Positions 43,640 through 52,510 of a stretch of 64,000 nt of DNA are shown piece after piece. The notes under the pieces were generated by a model. That model was not told the origin of the DNA and did no database searches. It saw nothing but the letters and a program-made list of their open reading frames with translations. A program made the position numbers and the translations under genes. Source of the stretch: Flectonema sp. DT1601. Its lineage: Eukaryota; Euglenozoa; Diplonemea; Diplonemida; Diplonemidae. Each line of letters starts with the position of its first letter. Positions within the stretch are counted from its first letter, which is position 1. The stretch lies in NCBI GenBank assembly GCA_964019425.1, contig OZ025783.1, positions 186,001 through 250,000 of the forward strand. Reading direction: 5' to 3'.

Positions 43640-44660
43640 TGACTTGGCTGCGGGTCAGGCTTGTCTGTCTGGCTCCTCCTAGCCATGTCAGCTACTTGCT
43701 GGTCACTTCCTCGAATGTATCGAAGTGGCATTTGCTCTGTTACCCAGCCAAAGTGCTGTGGAGTGCAGGGACAGGAATACCACTGGCGACATCATGTGCT
43801 GCAGAACCCCTCCTCATTGAGTATCTAGTGTATTCTTTTAAATCGGACTTCCCCAGGTAGCCTGCGACATTTCTTAGAATCATATACATAGTATTCTCCC
43901 CAAGAGGGGAATTGACAAATCTTCCACCGCACTTTGAAATACGGAGCCACAGTAGACCATTACACACTTGTAACTTCCCTGCGCCTGACCAAGTAAGTAA
44001 CAACAGGTTCATAAAACAGGGACTCTCTTTGAATTTAAAACCTCCCAAATCTCACCACCCCTCTTGTCTTGCTTCGCGCATAGTTAAAAACCAGTCTCTC
44101 AGCAGTTTCTTGAACATTTGACAAACATAAGTGTGTGGTATCGGTAGCTCTCAGCCCACCACAGAACCAAATCGATACGATAGCCCGCATCATCATAGAT
44201 CTAGAAGTTCACAATCATCATCCATGTTGAGAAAACTGTTCATAGCTCTTCAGTAACTGGTTCAGCCTCGTGTTGTCTTTGAGAGTCTCCCCATAAAGAA
44301 GGCGGTGCACCTTGTTTAGGTGTGAGTAAATTTCCCACAAAGATGAACTTCTCAACCCTTCTCTACGGCGATGGTTAAAGAACGATAAGAGATTGGCTTC
44401 CGATGGTTTAACATTTTCTGGCAGTCTAGTAAATTTCAAGAAGCATTCCCAATCTCTCATACTGTCGGGAAGCTGTGAGCTGGTCTATGACCCGCTTACA
44501 GAGGTCTTTATTACTCATCTGTGAGAGCACCCTTTTCTTCATCTTTTTCCCGCGTGTTGGGGTTTTGGGCGGACCTAGGCTTCCGCATGTGCACGTGTAA
44601 ACTGACGGGGTGGAAACGTATTCTTCCATTTCACTATTGCCCTTCATAATTACACTCACG
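43640..44660 (-). mobile_element. Fossil of a tyrosine-recombinase element (Crypton- or DIRS-like)
   Basis: Three neighbouring minus-strand stretches look like parts of one recombinase gene: a Lys-rich lead segment (about 44426..44659); a helical core-binding segment (44218..44460) with LLSFFNHRRREGLRSSSLW and YSHLNKVHRLLYG; and a catalytic-domain segment (about 43640..44048) with YSMRRGSAAHDVASG, the R-x-x-S-x-RRG-type block of eukaryotic tyrosine recombinases. The gene is broken in several places. No reverse transcriptase or capsid gene is visible nearby, which slightly favours a Crypton-type element. It lies between receptors B and C, within sequence absent from the A-B spacer, so it probably arrived after the receptor duplication. 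Confidence 0.6.
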
Positions 44661-45681
44661 GGTTCAATAATTTTACGTTTCGAAGAAACGTGAAATTAGG
44701 GCTCATAATGCCACTGAGGTCATAATCACACTCTTACTGATGCCCAGTATCCCCATTCATGAAATTATCCCCCCGGAAAACATAAAATCACCCTCAACAT
44801 AATTGCTATTATGTCAAAATCACCCGGATTATTACAGGTCAATAACTACATCGCCAGAGCCATTTTAAACCAAAAACAGAAAATCATAATTTTACTGCTG
44901 CTTTAGATTTGGCCTTAACTTCACACTTTTGTGATAATTTCGATTTGCCAGCCATCGGCCTTGTGTACGGAATGTAATTATCGGAAACTTTCTACTCCGC
45001 GAGTGATGAAATGTGCACAGAAATAATAAATAATTAATTACCAAGCGAGCCTGGACGGGGTATCTCTAGTGAGGGTTTGCATCTGTCAGACAACCAGCAG
45101 TTCTAGTCTAGTGTATTAAATTGGTACCCCAACACAACTCTAGGAATAGTAGTACGGACTGTCCTTCATCAAGAAATCTCTGAGATCGTTGGAAGTTGAA
45201 AGAGTCGCCGAAGAATGAAGTTCGCACACACAAAAGCCACGGGAAAGAATGATTAACTTTATGAGTTGATAGGATAAAACACTTTACCCCCGACATGTCA
45301 CCACTATAATTATGAAGTGATTCCCTTAACCTGTATAATAAATAGTGGTGATGAACAAACACATGTTTTTACTATATAACTGATGAATTGCAAGCGGGAA
45401 AATACGTGGCAACTAATGAACAAATAAAAATAAAATAAAAAAAGACATCTGACGAACACAACCTTTTTAATTCCACAAAATGCGTTCTGCAATAGAAGAT
45501 TTTCCATCGCACGAATTCGTTTTAGGAATCAAAAAAATTTAACTAAAAAAAATAAAAGGGACTGTAAGTCACCGAAATTTCGCATAAACTATTTTTTTTT
45601 TTTTTTTTTTTTTTTCTTATTTTCCGTTCTTGTTCTTTTCAAAAAAAATAGAAGACAAAAATTTACGATCGGGGTAAAAAA

Positions 45682-45698
45682 CCTTGAAAATTTCAAGG
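45682..45698 (-). terminator. Possible 3'-UTR or transcript-end hairpin downstream of receptor C
   Basis: CCTTGAAAATTTCAAGG is an 8-bp palindrome about 100 bases after the stop of copy C, equivalent to 40509..40523 after copy B. The nearby ACACCGGTGT palindrome is shared too. Function is inferred only from position and conservation. Confidence 0.35.
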
Positions 45699-45794
45699 AA
45701 AAGAAAGAAGAGTAAATCATAATAGGTTTCCTCTTCCGCGGCTCGCAATATAAGGTGAAAAAAACACTTATAGTAACACCGGTGTAAACCTTAA

Positions 45795-48122
45795 CTAGCA
45801 CAAGCAGATCAAGGTTGTATCTAAATTCTTCTCCGACAGACTACTCTCCCGCCCAAAGTTAATTGGGTTGAAACCGATTGTGAATGCGGTTTGGTTGTCT
45901 ACTTTCGCAGCTTCTACAAGGTATGTAAAAGCAGGTGAGGGATTCACTCTTAATTTCGCTTTTGATTCTTCCTCAATGGACAGGATTTCTTTAGAAGACA
46001 AGCGAAAGCTTGTATCCCTAAGTTTCAGCAGAAGGTCGCATTGCTGTGCTTGCTTCTGGTCATCAAGAATAGTGTACATCCATTCTTCGTTGTTAGACTG
46101 CTTCTCTGATAACAGTTCTGACATCAGGTACACTTCTTCACTGATGGTAAGTCCCAGAATCAGCATCGAGTTCACAAACCCTTCTGACTTCTTCGCCACT
46201 GATGCTGTTATCAAGATGCAAGGACTCTTAGCCTTCTGTCCCAACCAAGTTGCTGCTTGTAGCATTGGTCCAATCAATCGACTAGTGTTTCCACTAACTG
46301 CGTACGATCTCATAGTATTGGTACCAAGGTTACCGCAGATTGATGCGCTCTCGCTTTCGATAACAATGTGGTGCTTTCCCTTTAATGTGAGCGCAGCTTT
46401 GCAAGCTCTTTCATTAGAAGCACTACCAGCTCCATTCCAAGTGGCGCAGTGTAAGAGCGGCTCAGTAACAAAGAATGGATGAAGAGTTCCTTTTGTCATG
46501 TGAACAATAGATTCAAGCTGAGAGAGTGCTTCAACGAATGCCTGCACTCCCTTTGTCAGTGGTACATCAACCAACCTGACAGCCAGTGTGGTCACAGAGG
46601 TTTTGGCAATCCCAACCTTGAGTGAAGGAATTGCTACCACTGTTGATTCCATTCTACTACTTGCTTGGTCTGTTTGTCTTGTTTGATCTAATCTACGAGA
46701 GCTTCCTCGGCCATCTGAACTCTCACTCTCACTCGTTTCTAGAAACAAACTCTTCGGCAAGAATGCCTTGTACTCTTGCAAGCTAGTAACTGCAAACAAA
46801 AGTCCTCGTGAAAGATCTTGACACTCCGCAATCACACTGTTTCTGAACGGCGTAATCTTAGTTTGAGCATTTTCTAAGTCAAGGTTGCGAATATAAGACG
46901 TCGCTTTGGCTAGAGAGTGTAATGGTTTGGAAATCAACATCACTTCCACGGCTCCAATTAAAATATCAAAAGACGCCACACCAATAGCGAACACAATAAA
47001 TAATATCAAAGCTCTGTCTAACTGACTATTCACAGAACTGATACTACGAAACCACATGAGGTAAATATCATCCAGAGTATCAAGTTGATGACTCTTTAAG
47101 AAGAGATGATCCTTCATCATCCAATAACTCGAACCTCTTCGAAACTTCCTCGACGTCGTCCCGTTCAACTCGACTGCCAAATCACGAAACTCTTTCGTCA
47201 GGTTCATTAAGTACTTTTGACAAGGAGTGAACGCCGTCATCGACAGTGTCCCGGTGAAACTACAATTCCTGTTTATTTCCGCATCAGCAAAGTTCCCAGT
47301 CAGGATGACGCTGTCCAGACCTCTTCCTACTTGTGTGATCATCACTTTGGCCTCTGTCGCAAACACAGCCATGAGATCCCTCCAAGGTTCACTCAACACA
47401 TCAGTAACAGCTATTGACTGATACTCACCAAGGATATTATGATCAGGTGTTGGAGGCAACCACAGCTTATTAATGAGATACACGTAAGGATTACCGTCTC
47501 CGCTAAACCAAATAAACGGTCCCTCCCACCACGAGCTACCAGGTTCAATATTAGAGGATTCGTATCCAGCGATAGTTTCATCCGACACAATTTCCGCCGT
47601 GAAGTTGTAAATGTTCGGTCCTAGTTGTGCTGTTTCTGGTTCAGGAATGCTGTAGGTGACGGCACAAGGAAAGGGGCAAGCTGTTGTGTTGATGCTCGAA
47701 TTAACTCTTGCATTCACGTAGAACCTCACTCCATTCTTATACACATCGTACCAAACAATGTCATATATTCTCTGTGATTTGTTACTTGTATTGCGACCAT
47801 ACGCAGCTATCCCGTGTACGAGGTTACTTCGATACGTCTCCCCAACGAATCGCACAGTCGTCCACTCCTCGAACAGTTCCATACTCGAAGTGCCCTTGAA
47901 ATTACGAAGCATGTCACTCAGTCGTAATCCGTGGTTTTCTGTTACTTCGAAACTCTTCCTCCCTTCCCTCGACAACGCTTGCAAGTCTGCGAGACCAGTC
48001 TCTTCTACAGTCTTCTCGATTACTTGCAAACCCTCCAAGTACATCACCAAACCAGCAGCTACTGAAATTATAGTTGAGATCACTCCTGACGCTATCACCA
48101 TCCATGTTGTGTAAATTCTCAT
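45795..48122 (-). CDS. Receptor with Cache-like ectodomain and degenerate cyclase domain, copy C
   Basis: 775 residues. Almost identical to copy B throughout, with scattered substitutions, a one-residue gap (AVPSL versus AIPSL region) and a different last few residues. TM1 about 7-29, ectodomain with cysteines in CPFPC and RNCSFTG...CQKYL, TM2 about 371-391, HAMP-like linker, EYKAFLPKSLF, degenerate cyclase domain with the LVDVPLTKG and GNLGTNTMRSYAVSG blocks. Unlike A and B, its DNA diverges from theirs immediately upstream of the ATG, where TTTTTGTTATACAG could be a splice acceptor for a 5'-leader intron. Confidence 0.82.
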   Translation of the reverse strand: MRIYTTWMVIASGVISTIISVAAGLVMYLEGLQVIEKTVEETGLADLQALSREGRKSFEVTENHGLRLSDMLRNFKGTSSMELFEEWTTVRFVGETYRSNLVHGIAAYGRNTSNKSQRIYDIVWYDVYKNGVRFYVNARVNSSINTTACPFPCAVTYSIPEPETAQLGPNIYNFTAEIVSDETIAGYESSNIEPGSSWWEGPFIWFSGDGNPYVYLINKLWLPPTPDHNILGEYQSIAVTDVLSEPWRDLMAVFATEAKVMITQVGRGLDSVILTGNFADAEINRNCSFTGTLSMTAFTPCQKYLMNLTKEFRDLAVELNGTTSRKFRRGSSYWMMKDHLFLKSHQLDTLDDIYLMWFRSISSVNSQLDRALILFIVFAIGVASFDILIGAVEVMLISKPLHSLAKATSYIRNLDLENAQTKITPFRNSVIAECQDLSRGLLFAVTSLQEYKAFLPKSLFLETSESESSDGRGSSRRLDQTRQTDQASSRMESTVVAIPSLKVGIAKTSVTTLAVRLVDVPLTKGVQAFVEALSQLESIVHMTKGTLHPFFVTEPLLHCATWNGAGSASNERACKAALTLKGKHHIVIESESASICGNLGTNTMRSYAVSGNTSRLIGPMLQAATWLGQKAKSPCILITASVAKKSEGFVNSMLILGLTISEEVYLMSELLSEKQSNNEEWMYTILDDQKQAQQCDLLLKLRDTSFRLSSKEILSIEEESKAKLRVNPSPAFTYLVEAAKVDNQTAFTIGFNPINFGRESSLSEKNLDTTLICLC

Positions 48123-49114
48123 TTTGGCTGTATAACAAAAAGTAGTGAAGAAGACACAAAAGTATAATAGACATTCAACGGTAGCATAAAAATCACACGA
48201 GCAGGTTGAACGAATTTGTGTCCCTTCGATGTCATTAGTTTTGGTACTTTTGTTTTCTCACTAGTTACACATTCTGAGCACGGGGACCATTGAGGGAAGG
48301 AACTGTTAGATCCATATCCGTACAGTGGTTTTATTTGTTACTACTTTCTTCTTTTTTTGTTTTCTTTCCCCCACCCATATTAGCTCTTTTATCCTTACGG
48401 ATACCCGTCAATGGACAGGTGCACTCAATGTTATGTCTCAAGCAAAGTGCTTGCATACTAAAAATCTTGGACTATATATTTTTCTTTCTTACTCGTGGTG
48501 CAGACTACGAGCTTTTCCTTGTGCCCAGAAACAGAACAGGAAGGATGTTTTCATAAATGGCAATTAACATTCACAACCAACGTAAGGAAATAAAGAAAGC
48601 ATCGAACCAATATGAAAAGGACCGTATACTATTGCGATAAAAGCTCTCCTCTATCACATCAATCGTTTTTAGAAAGAAAAGGTTCTGTTTGTCACCTTTT
48701 TTCCTTTTGTTTTTTTTTTTTTTTTTCTTCCTTTTTTTCGTTTCTATTCTGTTAGTTTTTTTTTTTTTTTTTTTTTTTTTTTCCTCGGACAAATGGTAAT
48801 CCCAAGAAACTCTGGGGAAGGGGAAGAAGAAAACGCGAGCTGGGAAAACCCCAAAAAAATAATTTCGTGGGTGAAAAATAAAAAAAAAATAAAAGCTCCC
48901 TTTTTTGTAAATATTCGTTCACAACAAAACGCAAAAGTTCATGAAGCAGGACTTCTCTTTGCACACAAAGGTACAAAGACTTTTTCGCTTTGACACAGCA
49001 GCAGGCAGTGAAAAAAGCGTACTTGTGCTCACTACTATAAAATAAGAAAAAAACGAGGGAAATAGATAGAACACTGCAACAATATAATAAAATGGAGAAT
49101 AGAAACAGTTTCGC
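48123..49114. other. Spacer upstream of receptor C
   Basis: Its first 160 bases match the A-B spacer (48163..48285 versus 40100..40215). The rest is AT-rich with T runs at about 48710..48727 and 48757..48782. No gene seen. Confidence 0.5.
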
Positions 49115-51141
49115 TTAACCAGCGTGGTCCATAGGGACGGTTTGAATTTTGTTTGATGCGGAGATGCGTGACACGAATTGCTCTGGGATGTTAAGTTCGA
49201 CAGTGTCGTCGTCGTCAGTCTTTCCCGGAACGGTAACGTTCAGACAGGTGCAAGCAGAAGTGTTAATTTCAGTGTCAGTTGATTCTCTGCTGAGGTACAA
49301 CATGACTTCTGTTGACTTATCAATAGAGACTGATGGAACCTTACCAGTTACTTGAATCTCAGTTCCTTCTACAGATGTACATTCTAAAGATCCAATGCAA
49401 CTTTCAAATGAGATTTGAGTCTTTCTACATTTATCAAGAGTGATAGAGTTAACCTTTCCAATGATCTTGATGTAGGTAAATTGACATCCGTAAATGTACA
49501 CCGCGTGTGACTTGTCAACTTCAATTTCAAGTTGCTTCAGCTCAAGACGGGTACCAACTTGGTACTCACAAACCCATTTCTTACCTTCAAGAGCAAGTTT
49601 CTCTGTTCCAGTAGGAAATCCTCTTGGACCAGCACGCTTTGCTGCGGCAGCAGCCTTCTTTTTTTCCATCTCGGCTTCGTCGATTGGCTTTACCTCTCCA
49701 GTGCGGTTCTTGTGAGTCTTTTGAGAGTCGTCAACCTTCTTAAGTCCCTTACTGATATCTGTTCCTTTTGAAATCGCAGCAAACAACGCACTTTGTTCAG
49801 AAGGTGCTGCAACCTTTGATCTTGCAACTACTGCGATATCAGATGGTTTTAACTTATCACCAGTACCCCACATGAGTCCCTGTTTGTGTTCTTGAATAAC
49901 GTACTGTTCTAGAGCTTTAAGCATTGCTTTAATATTGTCTCCCCAGGTCTTTACTTTGTCGTCTCCCTTGTGAGCCATTCCAATCTTGTTTGCGTAGAAC
50001 AAAACCTGAGTACTCATTTCCTTAACCTGACCAACACAAGTTGGTACTGAGACCCATGTGATTAATTGAGCAGCCTCCTCAAAGGTTTTGATGTACAAAT
50101 CAAGATCTCTGTTCTTCTTTAACTTCTCTCCTGCTGAACCGACTTCCTCCATCAACTTGCACTGGGCACCAAGACACTCCATGAAGTCATCGTCTGCTGG
50201 CTTACTGTGAGTCTCTACTGAAGCGAGGAAGGCCCTGTTTGTTAGTTATTTAATGTTCTTGTTGCTTTACTCACATAAATAATCTGATCTCTATCACTGT
50301 TATTTGACATACCTCTGGGTCGCGAAAGCGTCTGAGAGTGTAGAGGCTATTTCAGAGAGATCCTCGTGGACATCCTATTTTGGGGATTTATAATTATTGA
50401 TAGACCTCACTACCTACATATGAATAACTGTAATAATACTAATACTAATTACATACGATAGTTGACGCCTTCATTGGAGCGACGGTCTTGAGGAACTCGT
50501 CGTACGCCTGGACGCTGTTTCCTCCGGTTGGAGCAGAACTGTTTTAATTTTGTTAATTATTTATTTCATTTTAATAGGAAAACAGTTTCTCGCTTATGAA
50601 ATGAAACATACGTCTCTTCTTCTTCAACAGCACCTCCGCTTACGCTACCCCAAGCAACTCCAGCCTTGTGGTGATCCTTTATGTATTCAGTGAGGGATTC
50701 AAGAACTGATTTGAATTCCTTAACCCAGGCAACGTGAGTTGGTTCTTTTTCTTTTGCCTCTTGAAGGACTTTGTTACCATAGAACATAGCAGCTGAGATC
50801 GTCTCAGTGACATGTCCAACTGGTGTTGGTACTGTGACCCAAGCAAGAGCCATGGCTCCTTCTTCTAGAGTTTGTGTGTATTTAGAGGTTGGGTTTCTGC
50901 TGTTGTTTGAATGAGCGCTACCAATAGCCTCCAATTGCTTGGTGGTATCGTTTAGTAGTTCTTGCAACTTATCATCACCAGGCTTCTTCATTGAGATCGC
51001 TTTCTCAATAAATACTTTCTGTGCTTCAAAACCTTTCAGGTAGCAGGCAGCTGCCTCTTTTACTCCTCCATCAAACTCGGAGTTTGCGACCCAAGGTTTT
51101 ACCTTTTCGTTAATTAGTGTTTCAAACGCTGCTACTGACAT
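49115..51141 (-). CDS. CAP: Cyclase-associated protein (CAP/Srv2) with two helical folded domains
   Basis: Actin-monomer recycling factor that works with cofilin and, in some lineages, binds adenylyl cyclase. Four exons: 51141..50612, 50538..50457, 50374..50313 and 50234..49115, all with GTATGT donors, giving 597 residues versus about 475-525 in usual CAPs. Residues 1-176 form one complete helical folded domain (FETLINEKVKPWV, KKPGDDKLQELL, ALAWVTVPTPVGHV, THVAWVKEF, KAGVAWGS). Residues about 185-350 form a second, diverged one (AYDEFLKTVAPMK, HSKPADDDF, ITWVSVPTCVGQV, QGLMWGTG). A WH2 motif follows (SALFAAISKG...GLKKV...QKTHKN, 373-402), then the beta-helical CARP domain to the end. No polyproline segment is seen. 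The doubled N-terminal domain is unusual. TTTTCATCACTACAG about 20 bases before the ATG may be a leader acceptor. Confidence 0.95.
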
Positions 51142-51621
51142 CGTAACTAATAGATCCTGTAGTGATGAAAAGATACTAAATAAAGAAACATAATATTATT
51201 ATTCAAGGAATACAGAGGAGTATATCCCCTCCAGCTTGGCATTATGTCCTAGCTTTCGAGTAAAGATTGGAGATAAGCTGGTTTCAAAGAAGAAATGGAA
51301 CAAAAAAAATGCGAATAAACGTAGTTCAGGCAACATCCAGTTTACTCAAATAACAGGAAACGTAATTACTTTTGTGAAGATTAGGTGCAGTCCTGTATGC
51401 GTATCGAGCAAGCTTTTACCCTTATGCTCTAAGTGAGATTCTATTCTCACTGAGCTTGCCTTAGGACACCTGCGTCAACGTGTAACAAATCTCCAAAACG
51501 AGGGGTCACGAGCCGAAACCCGTTTGTCGCTAGAATCGGAAAAGCCACGAGTCCGAAAGGACCCTAACCTCCGAAGCGGCAGTGCCGTTTTATTGCAATG
51601 CAATAGCGAAAAAGAAAGGGG

Positions 51622-51776
51622 AAAAAAGAATCGGCCAACTTCACTTTTTACTTTTTTTTTTTACTCACACTCCGTTTTGTTTGTGCACAAGGTACAATCT
51701 TAATAAAAGAATAAGATTGAATAACGCTGCCTCAATTCCTTACCACCGAACAAAATAGGCTTGTAGGTACAAAGAA
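51622..51776. repeat. Dispersed intergenic repeat, second copy of 9971..10136
   Basis: Contains the same ordered blocks (GGCCAACTTCACTTTTTAC, TTTTGTTTGTGC, GGTACAATCTTAATAAAAG, AATAGGCTTGTAGGTAC) as the copy in the dynein-flippase spacer, with moderate divergence. Confidence 0.7.
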
Positions 51777-52106
51777 ACTATTCCATGGCAGACAGTACTA
51801 CTGAGTGCACAGGAAAATAGATAACATTTTGACATAATAAATAAACAGCTCTTAATCTGAATAGCTTCTTCTCCGTCGTCGGTGCAAAAGAAAGGGGGGT
51901 AACGTGATCCTATGATTAAATATAGGTAGATAAGGCTAATACATTGCGTACTGTGCATCGCTGATACAGCAAACTACAGAGCATCGGGCTAACTCCCTAG
52001 AGCTACGAGGAGCAACGTAATTAGAGTTATAAAGCAACTTGAAACTGGCTAAAGCAAATAGGGTTAAAGACACCAACAGTTGGTATCGAGAAAATCCCAT
52101 ATGTGC

Positions 52107-52175
52107 TGTCGAATATGGGGATTCGGGGGCCACGTACTACAGGTTGAACGCCATGCTGTAGCCCCGTTGCAGCTT
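52107..52175. repeat. Two-hairpin intergenic repeat, copy 3
   Basis: Shares TGTCGAAT, ATTCGGGGGCCACGTACTA and CAGGTTGAACG with copy 1 at 18438..18525. CTACAG (52137..52142) pairs with CTGTAG (52156..52161). The outer part of the second stem is lost. Confidence 0.55.
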
Positions 52176-52321
52176 AAGACTAGTATTTCGTTACACTTCA
52201 AAATCAAATAAATAATAAAGGAAAATTTTTAGAATGAAAAACTAGATAATTTTTTACAAAATGATCAAAAAAATAATAAAATGAAATATTTCTGGTTCGT
52301 AGCACACTACCAGTGGGGGTC

Positions 52322-52395
52322 AACTGTTCGATTTTGTACGTAAAATACAAATGTATTGTATCATAAACAACATAACGATAATTTAACATTAGTTC
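52322..52395. repeat. 74-base dispersed repeat, near identical to 36583..36656
   Basis: Second copy of the block at 36583..36656, about 120 bases downstream of the tandem SGNH hydrolase stop. One visible substitution separates the two copies. Confidence 0.8.
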
Positions 52396-52510
52396 TGAGA
52401 TACAGTGACTAAAGGTAATGTTAGTGTAGGTTTACCAGTGGGGTGAGAAGGGGTGAACAAAAAGATCCCGAGAGGGTAGGAGACAGAGAGAGCGTAATAA
52501 ATCTGTTCAT

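Larger units (their letters stand above)
42947..45794. other. Spacer between receptors B and C, interrupted by a mobile element
   Basis: Its right part (about 45400..45794) matches the A-B spacer; the middle (about 43050..45390) does not and holds a broken tyrosine-recombinase element. A 54-codon ATG frame on the minus strand at 43150..43314 (MPVKASWLQKAEISCSS) has protein-like composition, but I do not recognise it. Near 44690..44830 short degenerate repeats of the type CATAAT-CAC or AAAATCACCC recur. Confidence 0.6.
51142..52510. other. Spacer upstream of CAP, repeat mosaic
   Basis: Left to right it holds a short hairpin (AGTGAGA/TCTCACT near 51432), a less AT-rich stretch with two small hairpins (CGGCAGTGCCG and ATTGCAATGCAAT near 51580), a repeat copy at 51622..51776 matching 9971..10136, a block at 51855..51895 resembling 34728..34760, a block at 52010..52115 resembling 35330..35435, a two-hairpin repeat (52107..52175), and the 74-base near-identical repeat (52322..52395). 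No gene seen. Confidence 0.6.
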
